64,000 nucleotides of DNA from Solwaraspora sp. WMMD406. GTDB taxonomy: Bacteria > Actinomycetota > Actinomycetes > Mycobacteriales > Micromonosporaceae. Shown in pieces: positions 44,006-53,568 of this stretch (positions within the stretch are counted from its first letter, which is position 1; the number at the start of each line of letters is the position of its first letter). Location of the stretch: positions 6,232,001 through 6,296,000 of the forward strand of contig NZ_JARUBF010000001.1 of assembly GCF_029626025.1 (NCBI RefSeq), in the 5' to 3' direction. Both the position numbers and the translations under genes were made by a program. Under the pieces are notes generated by a model, which did no database searches, was not told the DNA's origin, and saw nothing but the letters and a program-made list of their open reading frames with translations.

Positions 44006-46108
44006 GTGACTCAGATTCCGACGTGGAGTGGCGGACCAGTTAGCTCTACCAGCGCACGAGCCGCACCCGGCACCACCATCGGTGGCCGGTATTCGCTACG
44101 TGCCGCTGTCGGGCACGGTGGCATGGGCACCGTCTGGCGAGCCTCCGACACCCTGCTCAGGCGCGACGTGGCGGTCAAGGAGGTCGTCCTTCCCCCGGGA
44201 CTGGCCCCCTCCGACCGTGACGCGATGTACGAACGCACCCTGCGCGAGGCCCGCGCGGCCGCCGCGCTGCAGCACCCGGCCGTGGTCCAGGTCTACGACG
44301 TGGTGACCGAAGCCGGGCGCCCGTGGATCGTGATGGAACTGCTGGACGCCCGCAGCCTGGCGGACATGGTGATCGAGGACGGGCCGATCGCGCAGCGCGC
44401 CGTCGCCAAGATCGGCATCGCGTTGCTCGGCGCGCTGGAGGTCGCCCACGCGGTCGGCGTGCTGCACCGCGACGTCAAGCCGGCCAACGTCCTGATCTGC
44501 TCCGACGGTCGCTGCGTGCTCACCGACTTCGGCGTCGCCCGGATGCCCACCGACGTGCAGCTCACCACGCCCGGGATGGTGCTCGGCTCCCCGCACTTCA
44601 TCTCCCCGGAGCGGGCGATGGGCCAGGACTTCGGACCACCGAGCGACCTGTTCTCCCTCGGCGTGACGCTCTACACCGCCGTGGAAGGTCGGCCCCCGTT
44701 CGACAAGGGCGACCCGATCGAGACCATGCACGCCGTCGTCGAGGATCCCCCGGCGGCGCCGGTCCGCTCCGGCCCACTCACCGAGGTGCTGTTCGGCCTG
44801 CTGGAGAAGGACCCGGCCCGGCGGTTCGACGTACCGACCGCCCGCAGCATGCTGCGCGAACTGCTCGCCGGCCCGCTGGCCAGCAAGGCGCCGGCCAACC
44901 TGGTGACCGATCCGTACGCCGTGGTCGCGGTCCAGCGCCCGCCGAGCTGGCAGCAGCAGGCCCCACCGGCACCGGCACCGGCCGCGCCGCAGCCGACCGG
45001 CCAGATCGGCGGCCGGGCGATGATCGGCCCCAACGAGTCGCTCACCGACCGGCTCGCCGAGCTGCGCAAGGCTGGCCGGCAGATGCCGTCCGCCGCCCAG
45101 TGGTCGGCCGCCGGTCTCGCCAACGCCAACCCGAACCAGCAGGCCGGACCGGTCAGCCCCGCCGGACCGACCCAGCACGTCGGGCCGGTCAGCCCAGCGG
45201 GTGTGCCCGGGCCCCGGGGACAGCAGGCGCCGCACGCCCACCGACCCGGATACCCGGCCCAGCCCGGACATCCGACCAGTCCGGCCGGGCCGGCGGCGCC
45301 GACCACTCGGCACGGCGATACGGGCAGTGACGCCCTGATCACCCCGACCGGGGCGATGCCGGCTCAGCCCTGGAGCGACGGACCACCCGGCTGGTCGTCG
45401 CCACCGTCGGACCAGCCGAAGACGATCGGCACCACCGCCGGGGCGATGCTGGACCGGGCAGTGGCCGGTGCCCGACAGACCAGCACCACGATGGTCACCA
45501 CGATCAAAGGCTGGGACCGCAAGATCCAGGTCGGCGCGGCCGCCGGCGTCACCCTGCTGATCCTGCTCGCCTCGACGCTGCTGTTCAACGGCGGCGACGA
45601 GGACCCGGCCGGTCCGACCTTGTCGATACCGCAACCCACCGCCGAACCGGCACCGGCGTTCGCCACCAAGACAGTCGACGAGCGCGGCGTCAGCGTCAAC
45701 GTCCCCGAGACCTGGGAAAAGGGGTCCGGCGGGTTGTTCGTCGACTTCACCGACCCGGAAGACAAGGGCCGCCGGGTACGGATCGTGGTCGAGCCGTTCG
45801 GCTCCGGCCCGCAACGCTGGGCCGAGGTCGCCGAGAACGGTCTGAAGAACCCCAAGTCGAAATCCTGCGCACGGCCGTACGTCCAGCTCGGCATGACCGG
45901 CGAGGTCGAACTGGACGGGCGGGAGGCCGCCCAGTTCGAGTACACCTGCGGTGAAGGCGACGGAAAGCGGCACGGGGTGTGGCGGGCCATCGTCGCCAAC
46001 GGCAAGGCGTACTCGTTCTACCTGACGACGACCGACGCCAGATTCGAGGAGAGCAAACCGATCTTCGACGAGATGGTCCGGTCCTTCCAGCTCACCGACG
46101 CGGGCTGA
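44006..46108 (+). CDS. PknB-like transmembrane Ser/Thr protein kinase
   Basis: A 700-residue receptor kinase. The kinase domain (about 18-275) has GHGGMGTVW, VAVKE, HRDVKPAN and TDFGVARM. A low-complexity Pro/Gly/Gln linker (about 310-490) includes repeated GPVSPAG. A transmembrane helix is at about 508-528, and an extracellular domain of about 150 residues (KTVDERGVSVNVPETW...) is similar in layout to that of the kinase at 14028. There are no PASTA repeats. GTG 44006. It is followed after 4 nt by the phosphohexomutase gene, so the two are co-transcribed. Confidence 0.9.
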   Translation: MTQIPTWSGGPVSSTSARAAPGTTIGGRYSLRAAVGHGGMGTVWRASDTLLRRDVAVKEVVLPPGLAPSDRDAMYERTLREARAAAALQHPAVVQVYDVVTEAGRPWIVMELLDARSLADMVIEDGPIAQRAVAKIGIALLGALEVAHAVGVLHRDVKPANVLICSDGRCVLTDFGVARMPTDVQLTTPGMVLGSPHFISPERAMGQDFGPPSDLFSLGVTLYTAVEGRPPFDKGDPIETMHAVVEDPPAAPVRSGPLTEVLFGLLEKDPARRFDVPTARSMLRELLAGPLASKAPANLVTDPYAVVAVQRPPSWQQQAPPAPAPAAPQPTGQIGGRAMIGPNESLTDRLAELRKAGRQMPSAAQWSAAGLANANPNQQAGPVSPAGPTQHVGPVSPAGVPGPRGQQAPHAHRPGYPAQPGHPTSPAGPAAPTTRHGDTGSDALITPTGAMPAQPWSDGPPGWSSPPSDQPKTIGTTAGAMLDRAVAGARQTSTTMVTTIKGWDRKIQVGAAAGVTLLILLASTLLFNGGDEDPAGPTLSIPQPTAEPAPAFATKTVDERGVSVNVPETWEKGSGGLFVDFTDPEDKGRRVRIVVEPFGSGPQRWAEVAENGLKNPKSKSCARPYVQLGMTGEVELDGREAAQFEYTCGEGDGKRHGVWRAIVANGKAYSFYLTTTDARFEESKPIFDEMVRSFQLTDAG

Positions 46109-46112
46109 CACC

Positions 46113-47822
46113 ATGCCGGCGCTGGACCCCGACGCGCTGCGTACCCAGGTCGAGACCTGGCTCGCTGACGACCCGGACCCGGCGGCCCGCGCCGAGCTGC
46201 GCGAGCTGCTGGGCCGGTTGCCCGCCAGCGCCACCGAGTTGGCCGACCGGTTCGCCGGGCCGTTGACGTTCGGCACCGCCGGGCTACGGGGTCCGCTGCG
46301 GGCCGGCCCCAACGGGATGAATCTCAAGGTGGTCACCCGCGCCGCCGCCGGCCTGGTCACCTGGCTGGCCGCCGCCGGCGCGGGTGGTCCGCTGATCGTC
46401 GGCTATGACGCCCGGCACGGTTCCCGCGCGTTCGCGATCCGTACCGCCGAGGTCGCCACCGGCGCCGGACGGGACGCCTACCTGTTGCCCCGCCCACTGC
46501 CGACCCCGGTCCTGGCCCACGCGGTACGAGCCCTGGACGCCGTCGCCGGGGTGATGGTGACGGCGAGTCACAATCCGCCGCAGGACAACGGCTACAAGGT
46601 CTACCTCGGTGCGGCGCTCGGCGGCGTGGCGGGCACCGGCGCGCAGATCGTGCCCCCCGCCGATCAGGAGATCGAAGCCGCGATCCGGGCGGTCGGCACG
46701 CTCGCCGAGGTGCCGTTGGGCGGCCCGGGCAAGAGCCTCGACGAAGAGGTGCTGGCCAGTTACCTGCGAGGTGCCGCCGCCGTGGTGGAACCGACCACGG
46801 CGCGGACCTTGACCGTGGCGTACACCCCGCTGCACGGGGTCGGCGGCGAGGTGCTGCGGGCGGCGTTCGTCGGGGCCGGTTTCGCGCCGCCGCTGGTCGT
46901 GGCCGAACAGGCCGATCCCGATCCGGACTTCCCGACCGTGGCGTTCCCCAACCCGGAGGAGCCCGGCGCGATGGACCGGGTGATCGCGCTGGCCAGCGAG
47001 CACGACGCGGATCTCGCCATCGCCAACGACCCGGACGCCGACCGGTGCGCCGTCGCCGTACCGGTGCGGGCCGGGTCTGGTGCCCGGTCCGCCGACGGGT
47101 CGGGCACGGCGGCCGGGTGGCGGATGCTGCGCGGCGACGAACTCGGCGTCCTGCTCGCCGACCATCTGCTGCGCGGCGGCCGGCACGGCCGCTACGCCAC
47201 CACGATCGTCTCGTCGTCGCTGCTGCGAGCCTTGTGCGCGGCCCGCGAGGAGCCGTACGCCGAGACCCTGACCGGCTTCAAATGGATCGTGCGGGCCGGT
47301 GACGACGACGAGCGGATCCCGTTGGTCTTCGGCTACGAGGAGGCGTTGGGCTACTGCGTCGCGCCGTGGCACGTCCGGGACAAGGACGGTGTCACCGCCG
47401 CGTTGGCCGTCGCGGAACTGGCGGCGCGGCTCAAGGCCGGCGGACGTGACCTGCTCGACCGGCTGGACGAACTGGCGGCGGAGTTCGGCGTCCACCAGAC
47501 CGACCAGTTGTCGGTCCGGGTCGACGACCTCGACGAGATCGCCCGCGCGATGGCATACCTCCGGTCTCATCGACCGGCCACCCTGCTGGACGAGCCGGTG
47601 ACCTCGTTCGAGGACCTGCGGCCCGGTGCCGACGTGGTCGTCGTACGGACCGCCGCCGCCCGGGTGGTCGTCCGTCCATCAGGGACGGAGCCGAAGCTCA
47701 AGGCCTACCTGGAAGTGGTTGAGCCGGTGGTCGACGGCGACGTCGCGCAGGCGCGGGAGCGGGCCGGCGCGGCCGTACGGGCGCTGCGAACGGAGACCGC
47801 CGCCGCCCTCAACTTGTGGTGA
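46113..47822 (+). CDS. Phospho-sugar mutase (phosphoglucomutase/phosphomannomutase family)
   Basis: A 569-residue alpha-D-phosphohexomutase, interconverting hexose 1- and 6-phosphates for glycan precursors. It has FGTAGLRG near the start, the phosphoserine loop VMVTASHNPPQDNGYKVY, the metal loop ANDPDADRCAVAV, the sugar-binding GYEEALGY and the phosphate-binding RPSGTEPKLKAYLE. The length suits the bacterial phosphoglucomutase/PMM branch found in actinobacteria. ATG 46113 lies 4 nt after the kinase stop. The Stealth protein gene that follows suggests envelope polysaccharide synthesis as one use. Confidence 0.92.
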   Translation: MPALDPDALRTQVETWLADDPDPAARAELRELLGRLPASATELADRFAGPLTFGTAGLRGPLRAGPNGMNLKVVTRAAAGLVTWLAAAGAGGPLIVGYDARHGSRAFAIRTAEVATGAGRDAYLLPRPLPTPVLAHAVRALDAVAGVMVTASHNPPQDNGYKVYLGAALGGVAGTGAQIVPPADQEIEAAIRAVGTLAEVPLGGPGKSLDEEVLASYLRGAAAVVEPTTARTLTVAYTPLHGVGGEVLRAAFVGAGFAPPLVVAEQADPDPDFPTVAFPNPEEPGAMDRVIALASEHDADLAIANDPDADRCAVAVPVRAGSGARSADGSGTAAGWRMLRGDELGVLLADHLLRGGRHGRYATTIVSSSLLRALCAAREEPYAETLTGFKWIVRAGDDDERIPLVFGYEEALGYCVAPWHVRDKDGVTAALAVAELAARLKAGGRDLLDRLDELAAEFGVHQTDQLSVRVDDLDEIARAMAYLRSHRPATLLDEPVTSFEDLRPGADVVVVRTAAARVVVRPSGTEPKLKAYLEVVEPVVDGDVAQARERAGAAVRALRTETAAALNLW

Positions 47823-47834
47823 TGTCCGGATAAT

Positions 47835-47865
47835 TTGACAGGCGCGACCATACCGGATTTCTAAT
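47835..47865 (+). promoter_or_regulatory. Candidate promoter of the Stealth gene
   Basis: TTGACA (47835-47840) is a consensus -35. TTCTAA/TCTAAT at 47859-47865 is a possible -10 with 18-19 nt spacing. This short AT-rich stretch (47829-47880) stands out from the GC-rich surroundings. Confidence 0.45.
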
Positions 47866-47877
47866 CGTTGACTAGGT

Positions 47878-49908
47878 ATGCTGGCTCGCCGCTGTCTCGA
47901 ACCGTTGACCGCTACGACACAGGGCCGCCGGTACGCGCTGCTCCCGTTCCACCGGCAGGTTCCCCTGCTCCGGCTGATCCACCATCCCGGCCGGGTCACC
48001 CTCTGCTGGCTGGCCCGTACGCTGCGCCCACCACGGCATCGGACGGCCGAGCCGATCCACCGCTGGACGATCGTGGACGGTCGGGTCGTCTCGGCCGTCG
48101 TCGACGACGACGTCACCCCACTGGCCGCCCACCAACGAAACCTGCACCTGGTGACCGCAGCGCTCACCCGGGCCGGAGTCGACCACTTCGTCATCCCGGC
48201 CAGTTCCGGTCTCCGCAGTCGGGTCGGCGTACCGGACAGCGCCCGCGCCGCCGCGCTCCAGGCGCTGGACGCCACCGCCGGGCTGCTGTTCGCGCCGCCC
48301 ACGCCGGTACGGCCCGACCAGACCTACCCGGTACGGGGTCCGCGCCCGCGCCCCCGGTTGTCCCGCCGGTGGCGGCGGGCACCGGTCCTGCGGGCGTTCC
48401 AACCGGTGACCGGTTCGTCCGGCGAACTCGCCTACGGTGCCACCACCGCCTGCGACATCGAGTTCTGGTCCACCCAGGAGGGCGGGCAACTGCGTGCCCC
48501 CCGACCCAACGAGTGTGCCCGCGTGGTACCCGCCGACCCCGCCCCGGTACGGGTGGCCGAGTCCGACGTCACCGCCTTCGCGCCGGACGACCCGATCGCC
48601 CCGCACCTGACCCGGCCCGCTTTCGCGCGGCGATCCGCCCGGTGGCCGAACTTCCCGGTCGATCTGGTCTGCTGCTGGACCGACACCACCGACCCCCGCT
48701 GGCGGCTTCGGCGCCAACGCGCCCTGGCCGGGTCGGCCGGGTCGGCCGGCCCGGCCTCCGCCGCCGTACCCGGGCCGGAGCGCAGCCGGGCGGCACGCCA
48801 CCGGCCGACACCGCCGACCGTGCCGGCCATCGGCTGGACCAGCACCGAAGAGCTGCGGCATCTGCTGCGCTCCGTGCACCTGCACGCCCCCTGGATCCGG
48901 CGGATCTTCCTGGTCACCGCAGGCCAGGTACCGACCTGGCTCGATGTGGAGCATCCCCGGCTGACGGTGGTCGACCACCGCGACCTGCTCGACGGCCGCG
49001 CGGTCGCGCCCACCTTCAACCCGTACGCGATCGAGTCGACGCTGCACGACATCGACGGGCTGGCCGAACGGTTCCTCTACCTGCCCGACGGCGTCTTCTT
49101 CGGCCGGCCGGTCACTCGGGAGACCTTCTTCCACGCCAACGGAGTTCCCAAGCTCGTCCTGACCGACGACGCCGCACCGGTCACCGAGGTCTGCCGGCAG
49201 GTGATCCTCGACCAGTTCGACCGTACGGTCGACGCGCCCGCGCCGACCGATCTGCCGCTGCCGCTGCGCCGCTGCACCCTCGCCGAGATCTGCGCCAGTG
49301 TGCCGGATCTGGTGGACCGGATCCGGTGCCACCAGTTCGCCCAACCCGACGACGTGTCGCTGGTCCGTACGCTGCACCACCCGTGGTCGTTTCTGCGCGG
49401 GACCGGCGTACCCGGCGAACTCCGCCGGCTGACGGCGAACCTCGCTGATCGGGCCACGCCGCTGCGGCTGCACCGGCTGCTCGACGAGCGCGACCATGAC
49501 GCCTTCCGCCTGGTCCACCCCGAGCCGCGGGTCAGCCAGCTGGCGGACGACTTTCTGACCCGGTACCTGCCGGTCAGGTCACCGTACGAGGTTGCCGAGG
49601 AGGTCGCCGCCACCCGGGCACCGTTCACCGCCACCGAACTCGCCCAGCGGTTGCTGCGCCCGCCGGTCGGTCGTTTCCCGGCGGGCCCACTGGTCCGACT
49701 CGTCCCGGCGGAGCTCGGCCCTGCCGAACCCGCCCCGACGGAACTCGTCCCGGCGGAGCTCGCCCCGGCGGAGCTCGCCCCGGCGGAGCTCGCCCCGGCG
49801 GAGCTCGCCCCGGCAGCCGAGGTTCCGCACCAGGAGACCCGCTACCCCGATTGGCGCGAGCCGGACCTGTCCCGTCCGGAGGCACTCGCCGGCCGGCGCT
49901 GCGGCTGA
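47878..49908 (+). CDS. Stealth-family sugar-phosphotransferase, degenerate motifs
   Basis: A 676-residue protein of the Stealth (capsular polysaccharide hexose-1-phosphotransferase) family. The N-terminal ~250 residues are divergent. CR1-like NFPVDLVCCWTDTTDPRW is near residue 257; CR2-like ELRHLLRSVHLHAPWIRRIFLVT and PTFNPYAIESTLHDIDGLAERFLYLPDGVFFG at about 321-410; further conserved-looking HHPWSF later. The usual WVDG and NDDVFFG are changed to WTDT and PDGVFFG, so activity is doubtful. The C-terminus has PAELA repeats. ATG 47878 lies 55 bp after the mutase. Confidence 0.8.
   Translation: MLARRCLEPLTATTQGRRYALLPFHRQVPLLRLIHHPGRVTLCWLARTLRPPRHRTAEPIHRWTIVDGRVVSAVVDDDVTPLAAHQRNLHLVTAALTRAGVDHFVIPASSGLRSRVGVPDSARAAALQALDATAGLLFAPPTPVRPDQTYPVRGPRPRPRLSRRWRRAPVLRAFQPVTGSSGELAYGATTACDIEFWSTQEGGQLRAPRPNECARVVPADPAPVRVAESDVTAFAPDDPIAPHLTRPAFARRSARWPNFPVDLVCCWTDTTDPRWRLRRQRALAGSAGSAGPASAAVPGPERSRAARHRPTPPTVPAIGWTSTEELRHLLRSVHLHAPWIRRIFLVTAGQVPTWLDVEHPRLTVVDHRDLLDGRAVAPTFNPYAIESTLHDIDGLAERFLYLPDGVFFGRPVTRETFFHANGVPKLVLTDDAAPVTEVCRQVILDQFDRTVDAPAPTDLPLPLRRCTLAEICASVPDLVDRIRCHQFAQPDDVSLVRTLHHPWSFLRGTGVPGELRRLTANLADRATPLRLHRLLDERDHDAFRLVHPEPRVSQLADDFLTRYLPVRSPYEVAEEVAATRAPFTATELAQRLLRPPVGRFPAGPLVRLVPAELGPAEPAPTELVPAELAPAELAPAELAPAELAPAAEVPHQETRYPDWREPDLSRPEALAGRRCG
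49751..49810 (+). repeat. Four in-frame 15-bp tandem repeats in the Stealth gene
   Basis: CGGCGGAGCTCGCCC repeated at 49751, 49766, 49781 and 49796, with diverged copies just upstream. It encodes PAELA repeats near the C-terminus. Confidence 0.9.
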
Positions 49909-49952
49909 CCGGCCCGGACAGCTGCCGAATCCAGGTCACCTAGAGTGGCCAG

Positions 49953-50444
49953 GTGCAGGCGATCATCGCAACCCTGGGCTACGTACTCTCGGCAGACGGT
50001 AAGCAGGTCCTGATGCTGCGCCGAGACACCCGCCCGGACGACATCCACTACGGCTACCACAACGGGCTCGGCGGCAAGCTCGAACCCGGCGAGGACGTGG
50101 TCAGCGGGATGCGCCGCGAGGTCCGGGAGGAGTCCGGGCTGGAGTGCGAGCGGGTGGAGCTGGCCGGCACCGTCTCCTGGCCCGGCTTCGGCCGCAACGG
50201 GGAGAACTGGTTCGGCTTCCTGTTCCGGATCCCGGCCTGGTCCGGCCAGCCACACGACACCTGTCCGGAGGGGACGCTGGTCTGGAGCGACCTGGCCGAC
50301 GTACTGGCCGGTCGGGTGCCGATGTGGCCCAGCGACCGGCACTTCCTGCCGCTGGTCTTCGCCGCCGAGCCGACCGTGTTCCACGGTGTCATGCCGTTCG
50401 CCGACGGGGCCGCGACCAGCTGGAGCTGGACCGCCGCCGGTTGA
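49953..50444 (+). CDS. NUDIX hydrolase (8-oxo-dGTP diphosphatase type)
   Basis: A 163-residue MutT-like protein. The complete Nudix box GGKLEPGEDVVSGMRREVREESG (residues about 37-59, fitting Gx5Ex7REUxEExGU) is present, preceded by VLMLRR and HNGLGGK. The FGFLFRIPAWSGQ strand and a Trp-rich C-terminus resemble human MTH1-like oxidised purine hydrolases more than ADP-ribose pyrophosphatases, though the substrate is unproven. GTG 49953 follows TAGAGT (49941-49946) by 6 nt. It is convergent with upp. Confidence 0.9.
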   Translation: MQAIIATLGYVLSADGKQVLMLRRDTRPDDIHYGYHNGLGGKLEPGEDVVSGMRREVREESGLECERVELAGTVSWPGFGRNGENWFGFLFRIPAWSGQPHDTCPEGTLVWSDLADVLAGRVPMWPSDRHFLPLVFAAEPTVFHGVMPFADGAATSWSWTAAG

Positions 50445-50475
50445 GCCAGGCAATCGGCGACGGTGGCCCGTCCAC

Positions 50476-51108
50476 TCAGAACCGGGGCATGCCGCCGAAC
50501 TGGCGGTCACCGGCGTCGCCGAGTCCTGGCACGATGAACATCTTGTCGTTGAGCCGTTCGTCGATCGACGCGGTCACCAGCCGCAACGGCAACCCGGATC
50601 GCTCCAGCCGCTCGATGCCCGCCGGCGCGGCGAGCGCGCAGATCACCGTGACGTCGGTGCATCCCCGGTCGACGAGCAGCCGGCAGCAGTGCTCCAGCGA
50701 ACCGCCGGTCGCCAGCATCGGATCGAGCACCAGCACCGGGATGCCGGTCAGCTCCACCGGCAGCGACTCCAGATAGGCCCGGGGTTCGAAGGTCTCCTCG
50801 TCGCGGGCCAGCCCGACGAAGCCCATCGACGACTCCGGCAGCAACGCCAGCGCCGAGTCGGCCATGCCGAGGCCGGCGCGCAGCACCGGGACCAGCAGCG
50901 GCGGGTTGGCCAGCCGGATCCCGTCGGTCGGTGCCACCGGCGTGGTCACCGGGTAGGACTCCACCGGGAAGGAACGGGCCGCCTCGTACACCAGCATGGT
51001 GGTGAGTTCGTGCAGCGCGGCGCGGAACGCCGCCGAGTCGGTCCGGGCGTCGCGCATCGCGGTCAGCCGGGACTGGGCGAGGGGATGCTCAACTACGAGT
51101 ACGTCCAC
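50476..51108 (-). CDS. upp: Uracil phosphoribosyltransferase
   Basis: Upp salvages uracil with PRPP to UMP. The 210-residue protein shows [15 protein letters not shown], the PRPP-binding [23 protein letters not shown] and the C-terminal uracil-binding [17 protein letters not shown] 51108 follows TAGGTT (51122-51117) by 8 nt; its first 20 bases overlap the end of the glycosyltransferase gene on the same strand, which places this promoter inside that gene. deoC across the divergent region and upp both belong to nucleoside/base salvage. Confidence 0.93.
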   Translation of the reverse strand: MDVLVVEHPLAQSRLTAMRDARTDSAAFRAALHELTTMLVYEAARSFPVESYPVTTPVAPTDGIRLANPPLLVPVLRAGLGMADSALALLPESSMGFVGLARDEETFEPRAYLESLPVELTGIPVLVLDPMLATGGSLEHCCRLLVDRGCTDVTVICALAAPAGIERLERSGLPLRLVTASIDERLNDKMFIVPGLGDAGDRQFGGMPRF

Positions 51109-52477
51109 GGTCGTTGAACCTACTAGCCAGTCCGGCGGCGGACGCATACACCTCACGGATCGCCTCGGCGTACCGGGCCGGGGTGTGCTCGGCGGCCCGG
51201 GCGGCGGCCGTGGCGGCCTGCCGGCGGGCCGCGTCCGGGTCGAGCAGCAGCCGCAGCACGCCGGCGGCGAGCGCGCCGGCTTCCGGGTCGGTGCGCAGCG
51301 CGGCACCGGCCAGGGCACCGTGCGCGTGCAGCGCGCGGTCGACCAGGACCACCGGTACGCCGGCCAGGCCGGCCTCCTGCAGCACCAGCGCCTGGGTATC
51401 GGTCTGGGAGGCGAACGCGAACACCTCGGCGGCGCCGTACGCGGCAGCCACCACCGCCGGGCTCTGCTGACCGGTGAGGACGATCCGGGCGGACACCCGG
51501 GGGTCGAGCTCCCGCAGCAGCCCGGCCAGCCAGCGGGGTTCGTACAGCGCGCCGACCAGCACCAGGCGGGCCGCCGGGCAGCCGGCCAGAATCCGGCCGA
51601 ACGCCGCGATCAGCAGGTCGATGCCTTTTTCCCGGTTGATCCGGCCGACGTAGAGCACCACCCGGTCGCTGGGCGCGATGCCGTGCCCGTACCGGAATGC
51701 GTTGACCTCGCGGGCGGTGGTACGCCGGGGAGCGACCCCGGTCGGCACCAGGTGCACCCGGTCGGCGGGTACCGGCAGGTGAATTCGGTCCAGCACCGCC
51801 CGGGTCGGTACGACGACCGCGTCGGCACCGCCGAGCAGCAGCGTGTTGGTGGCGTCCATGGCCGCGCGGCGGCGGGCGACCGCACCGCTGGCCAGCGGCC
51901 GGTGGTCGCGGGTGTGACCGTGGATCTTCCCGCTGCCGTGCTGATGGCTGTGCGCGGGGCCGTGGGCGTGCGCGGGGCCGTGGGCGTGCGCGGGGCCGTG
52001 GCTGGTCGCCGGTGACGGTGCCGGACGCGGTACGCCGAGTCGGCGGGCGTACAGCCGTACCCCGGCGCTGAGCGCCCGCGCCGGCACCCGATAGGCGTCG
52101 GCGTACGCGTGCAGGTCGGTGTGGTAGGTCTGCACCAGCGGCAGGCCGAGCCGGCGCGCGGTGAGGACGCCGAGCAGCCCGACCGGCCCCGGGGTGTGTA
52201 CGTGCACCACGTCCGGGGCGACCGCGGCGATCTCGGCGATCGTGCCGGTGGCGGCGGCACCGCGCAGCAGCCACGGTGACAGCCGCAGGTCGGCGACTCC
52301 GCAGGGCAGCGCACGCAGCCGCAGTACGTCCGGTTCGGCCGGCTGATCCGGGTGCCGGGGCACCACGATCAGCCCGGGATGCCCCGCGTCGGTCAACGCC
52401 GCCGCCAGAGTCCGCAGCGAGGTGACCACCCCGTCGCGGCGGGGCAGGTACGTATCGGTGAAGTGCACTGCTCGCAC
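51089..52477 (-). CDS. GT4-family glycosyltransferase with His-rich insert
   Basis: A 462-residue GT-B glycosyltransferase, similar in plan to GDP-mannose-dependent alpha-mannosyltransferases. The acceptor domain starts [21 protein letters not shown] and has [14 protein letters not shown] and [11 protein letters not shown]; the donor domain has [17 protein letters not shown] and [21 protein letters not shown]. Between residues about 158 and 192 is a His/Gly/Pro/Ala-rich insert made of 18-bp DNA repeats, which may bind metal. GTG 52477 is the likely start. It possibly acts in phosphatidylinositol mannoside-type or other envelope glycolipid synthesis. Confidence 0.85.
   Translation of the reverse strand: MRAVHFTDTYLPRRDGVVTSLRTLAAALTDAGHPGLIVVPRHPDQPAEPDVLRLRALPCGVADLRLSPWLLRGAAATGTIAEIAAVAPDVVHVHTPGPVGLLGVLTARRLGLPLVQTYHTDLHAYADAYRVPARALSAGVRLYARRLGVPRPAPSPATSHGPAHAHGPAHAHGPAHSHQHGSGKIHGHTRDHRPLASGAVARRRAAMDATNTLLLGGADAVVVPTRAVLDRIHLPVPADRVHLVPTGVAPRRTTAREVNAFRYGHGIAPSDRVVLYVGRINREKGIDLLIAAFGRILAGCPAARLVLVGALYEPRWLAGLLRELDPRVSARIVLTGQQSPAVVAAAYGAAEVFAFASQTDTQALVLQEAGLAGVPVVLVDRALHAHGALAGAALRTDPEAGALAAGVLRLLLDPDAARRQAATAAARAAEHTPARYAEAIREVYASAAGLASRFNDRGRTRS
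51951..52004 (-). repeat. Three 18-bp repeats coding a His-rich loop
   Basis: Units at 51951-51968, 51969-51986 and 51987-52004, on the plus strand TGCGCGGGGCCGTGGGCG (the last copy changed at two bases). They encode GPAHAH repeats within the glycosyltransferase. Confidence 0.9.
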
Positions 52478-52602
52478 GTCAGGGACGGTGGGTCACCGGG
52501 TTCAACATGATGTAACGGTAAGCCAACGGCACAGTTAAGTCTGCTCGTCTGATCGGCCGACGATCAAGATCGTCAAATGGCCGGCGACGTAGACTCACAC
52601 GC

Positions 52603-53568
52603 ATGACAGCGGTGACCACATCGACACCCGGGCGCCATGATCTGGCCGAGGTGGGACACAGCGCAGCGACCCTGCGGGCGTTTCTGCACGGTCTGCCGGG
52701 CGTCGACCAGATCGGGGCGCAGCAGCGGGCCGCCATGCTCGGCACCCGGTCGATCAAGACCACCGCCAAGGCGCAGGCGATCGACCTGGCGATCCGGATG
52801 GTCGACCTGACCACCCTGGAAGGCGCCGACACTCCGGGCAAGGTCCGGTCGCTGTGTGCCAAGGCCCGCCGCCCCGATCCGACCGACCCCGGCTGCCCGC
52901 CGGTCGCCGCCGTCTGTGTCTACCCGGCGATGGTGCCGACCGCCGCCGCCGCGCTCGCCGGCTCCGGCGTCCACCTGGCCAGCGTGGCGACCGCGTTCCC
53001 GTCCGGGCAGGCACCGCTGGCCGTCAAGCTCGCCGACACGGCCGCCGCCGTCGACGCCGGCGCCGACGAGATCGACATGGTGATCAACCGGGGGGCGTTC
53101 CTCGCCGGCCGCTACCACGAGGTGTACACCGAGATCGTCGCGGTCAAGCAGGCCTGCGGCGACGCCCACCTCAAGGTCATCCTGGAGACCGGGGAGCTGT
53201 CCACCTACGACAACGTACGCCGCGCCTCCTGGCTGGCGATGCTGGCCGGCGGCGACTTCATCAAGACCTCCACCGGCAAGGTGCCGGTCGCCGCGACCCT
53301 GCCGGTCACGTTGATCATGCTGGAGGCGGTCCGGGACTTCCACGCCGTCACCGGGCGGCGGATCGGCGTCAAACCGGCCGGCGGCATCCGCACCACCAAG
53401 GACGCGATCAAATATCTGGTCCTGGTCAACGAAACCGTCGGCGCGGACTGGCTCACCCCGGACCTGTTCCGGTTCGGCGCCTCCACCCTGCTCAACGACC
53501 TGCTGATGCAGCGGTCGAAGCTCACCACCGGGGTCTACTCCGGTCCCGACTACGTCACCCTGGACTGA
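52603..53568 (+). CDS. deoC: Deoxyribose-phosphate aldolase
   Basis: DeoC splits 2-deoxyribose 5-phosphate to acetaldehyde and glyceraldehyde 3-phosphate. The 321-residue protein has DEIDMVINRGAFLAG, the acidic EI(V)AVK region, LKVILETGEL, the Schiff-base Lys in FIKTSTGKVP, and GVKPAGGIRT with the second active-site Lys. It is longer than E. coli DeoC because of an N-terminal extension of about 65 residues. ATG 52603 follows TAGACT (52590-52595) by 7 nt. It overlaps the aldehyde dehydrogenase start (TGATG), which would remove the acetaldehyde product. Confidence 0.94.
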   Translation: MTAVTTSTPGRHDLAEVGHSAATLRAFLHGLPGVDQIGAQQRAAMLGTRSIKTTAKAQAIDLAIRMVDLTTLEGADTPGKVRSLCAKARRPDPTDPGCPPVAAVCVYPAMVPTAAAALAGSGVHLASVATAFPSGQAPLAVKLADTAAAVDAGADEIDMVINRGAFLAGRYHEVYTEIVAVKQACGDAHLKVILETGELSTYDNVRRASWLAMLAGGDFIKTSTGKVPVAATLPVTLIMLEAVRDFHAVTGRRIGVKPAGGIRTTKDAIKYLVLVNETVGADWLTPDLFRFGASTLLNDLLMQRSKLTTGVYSGPDYVTLD

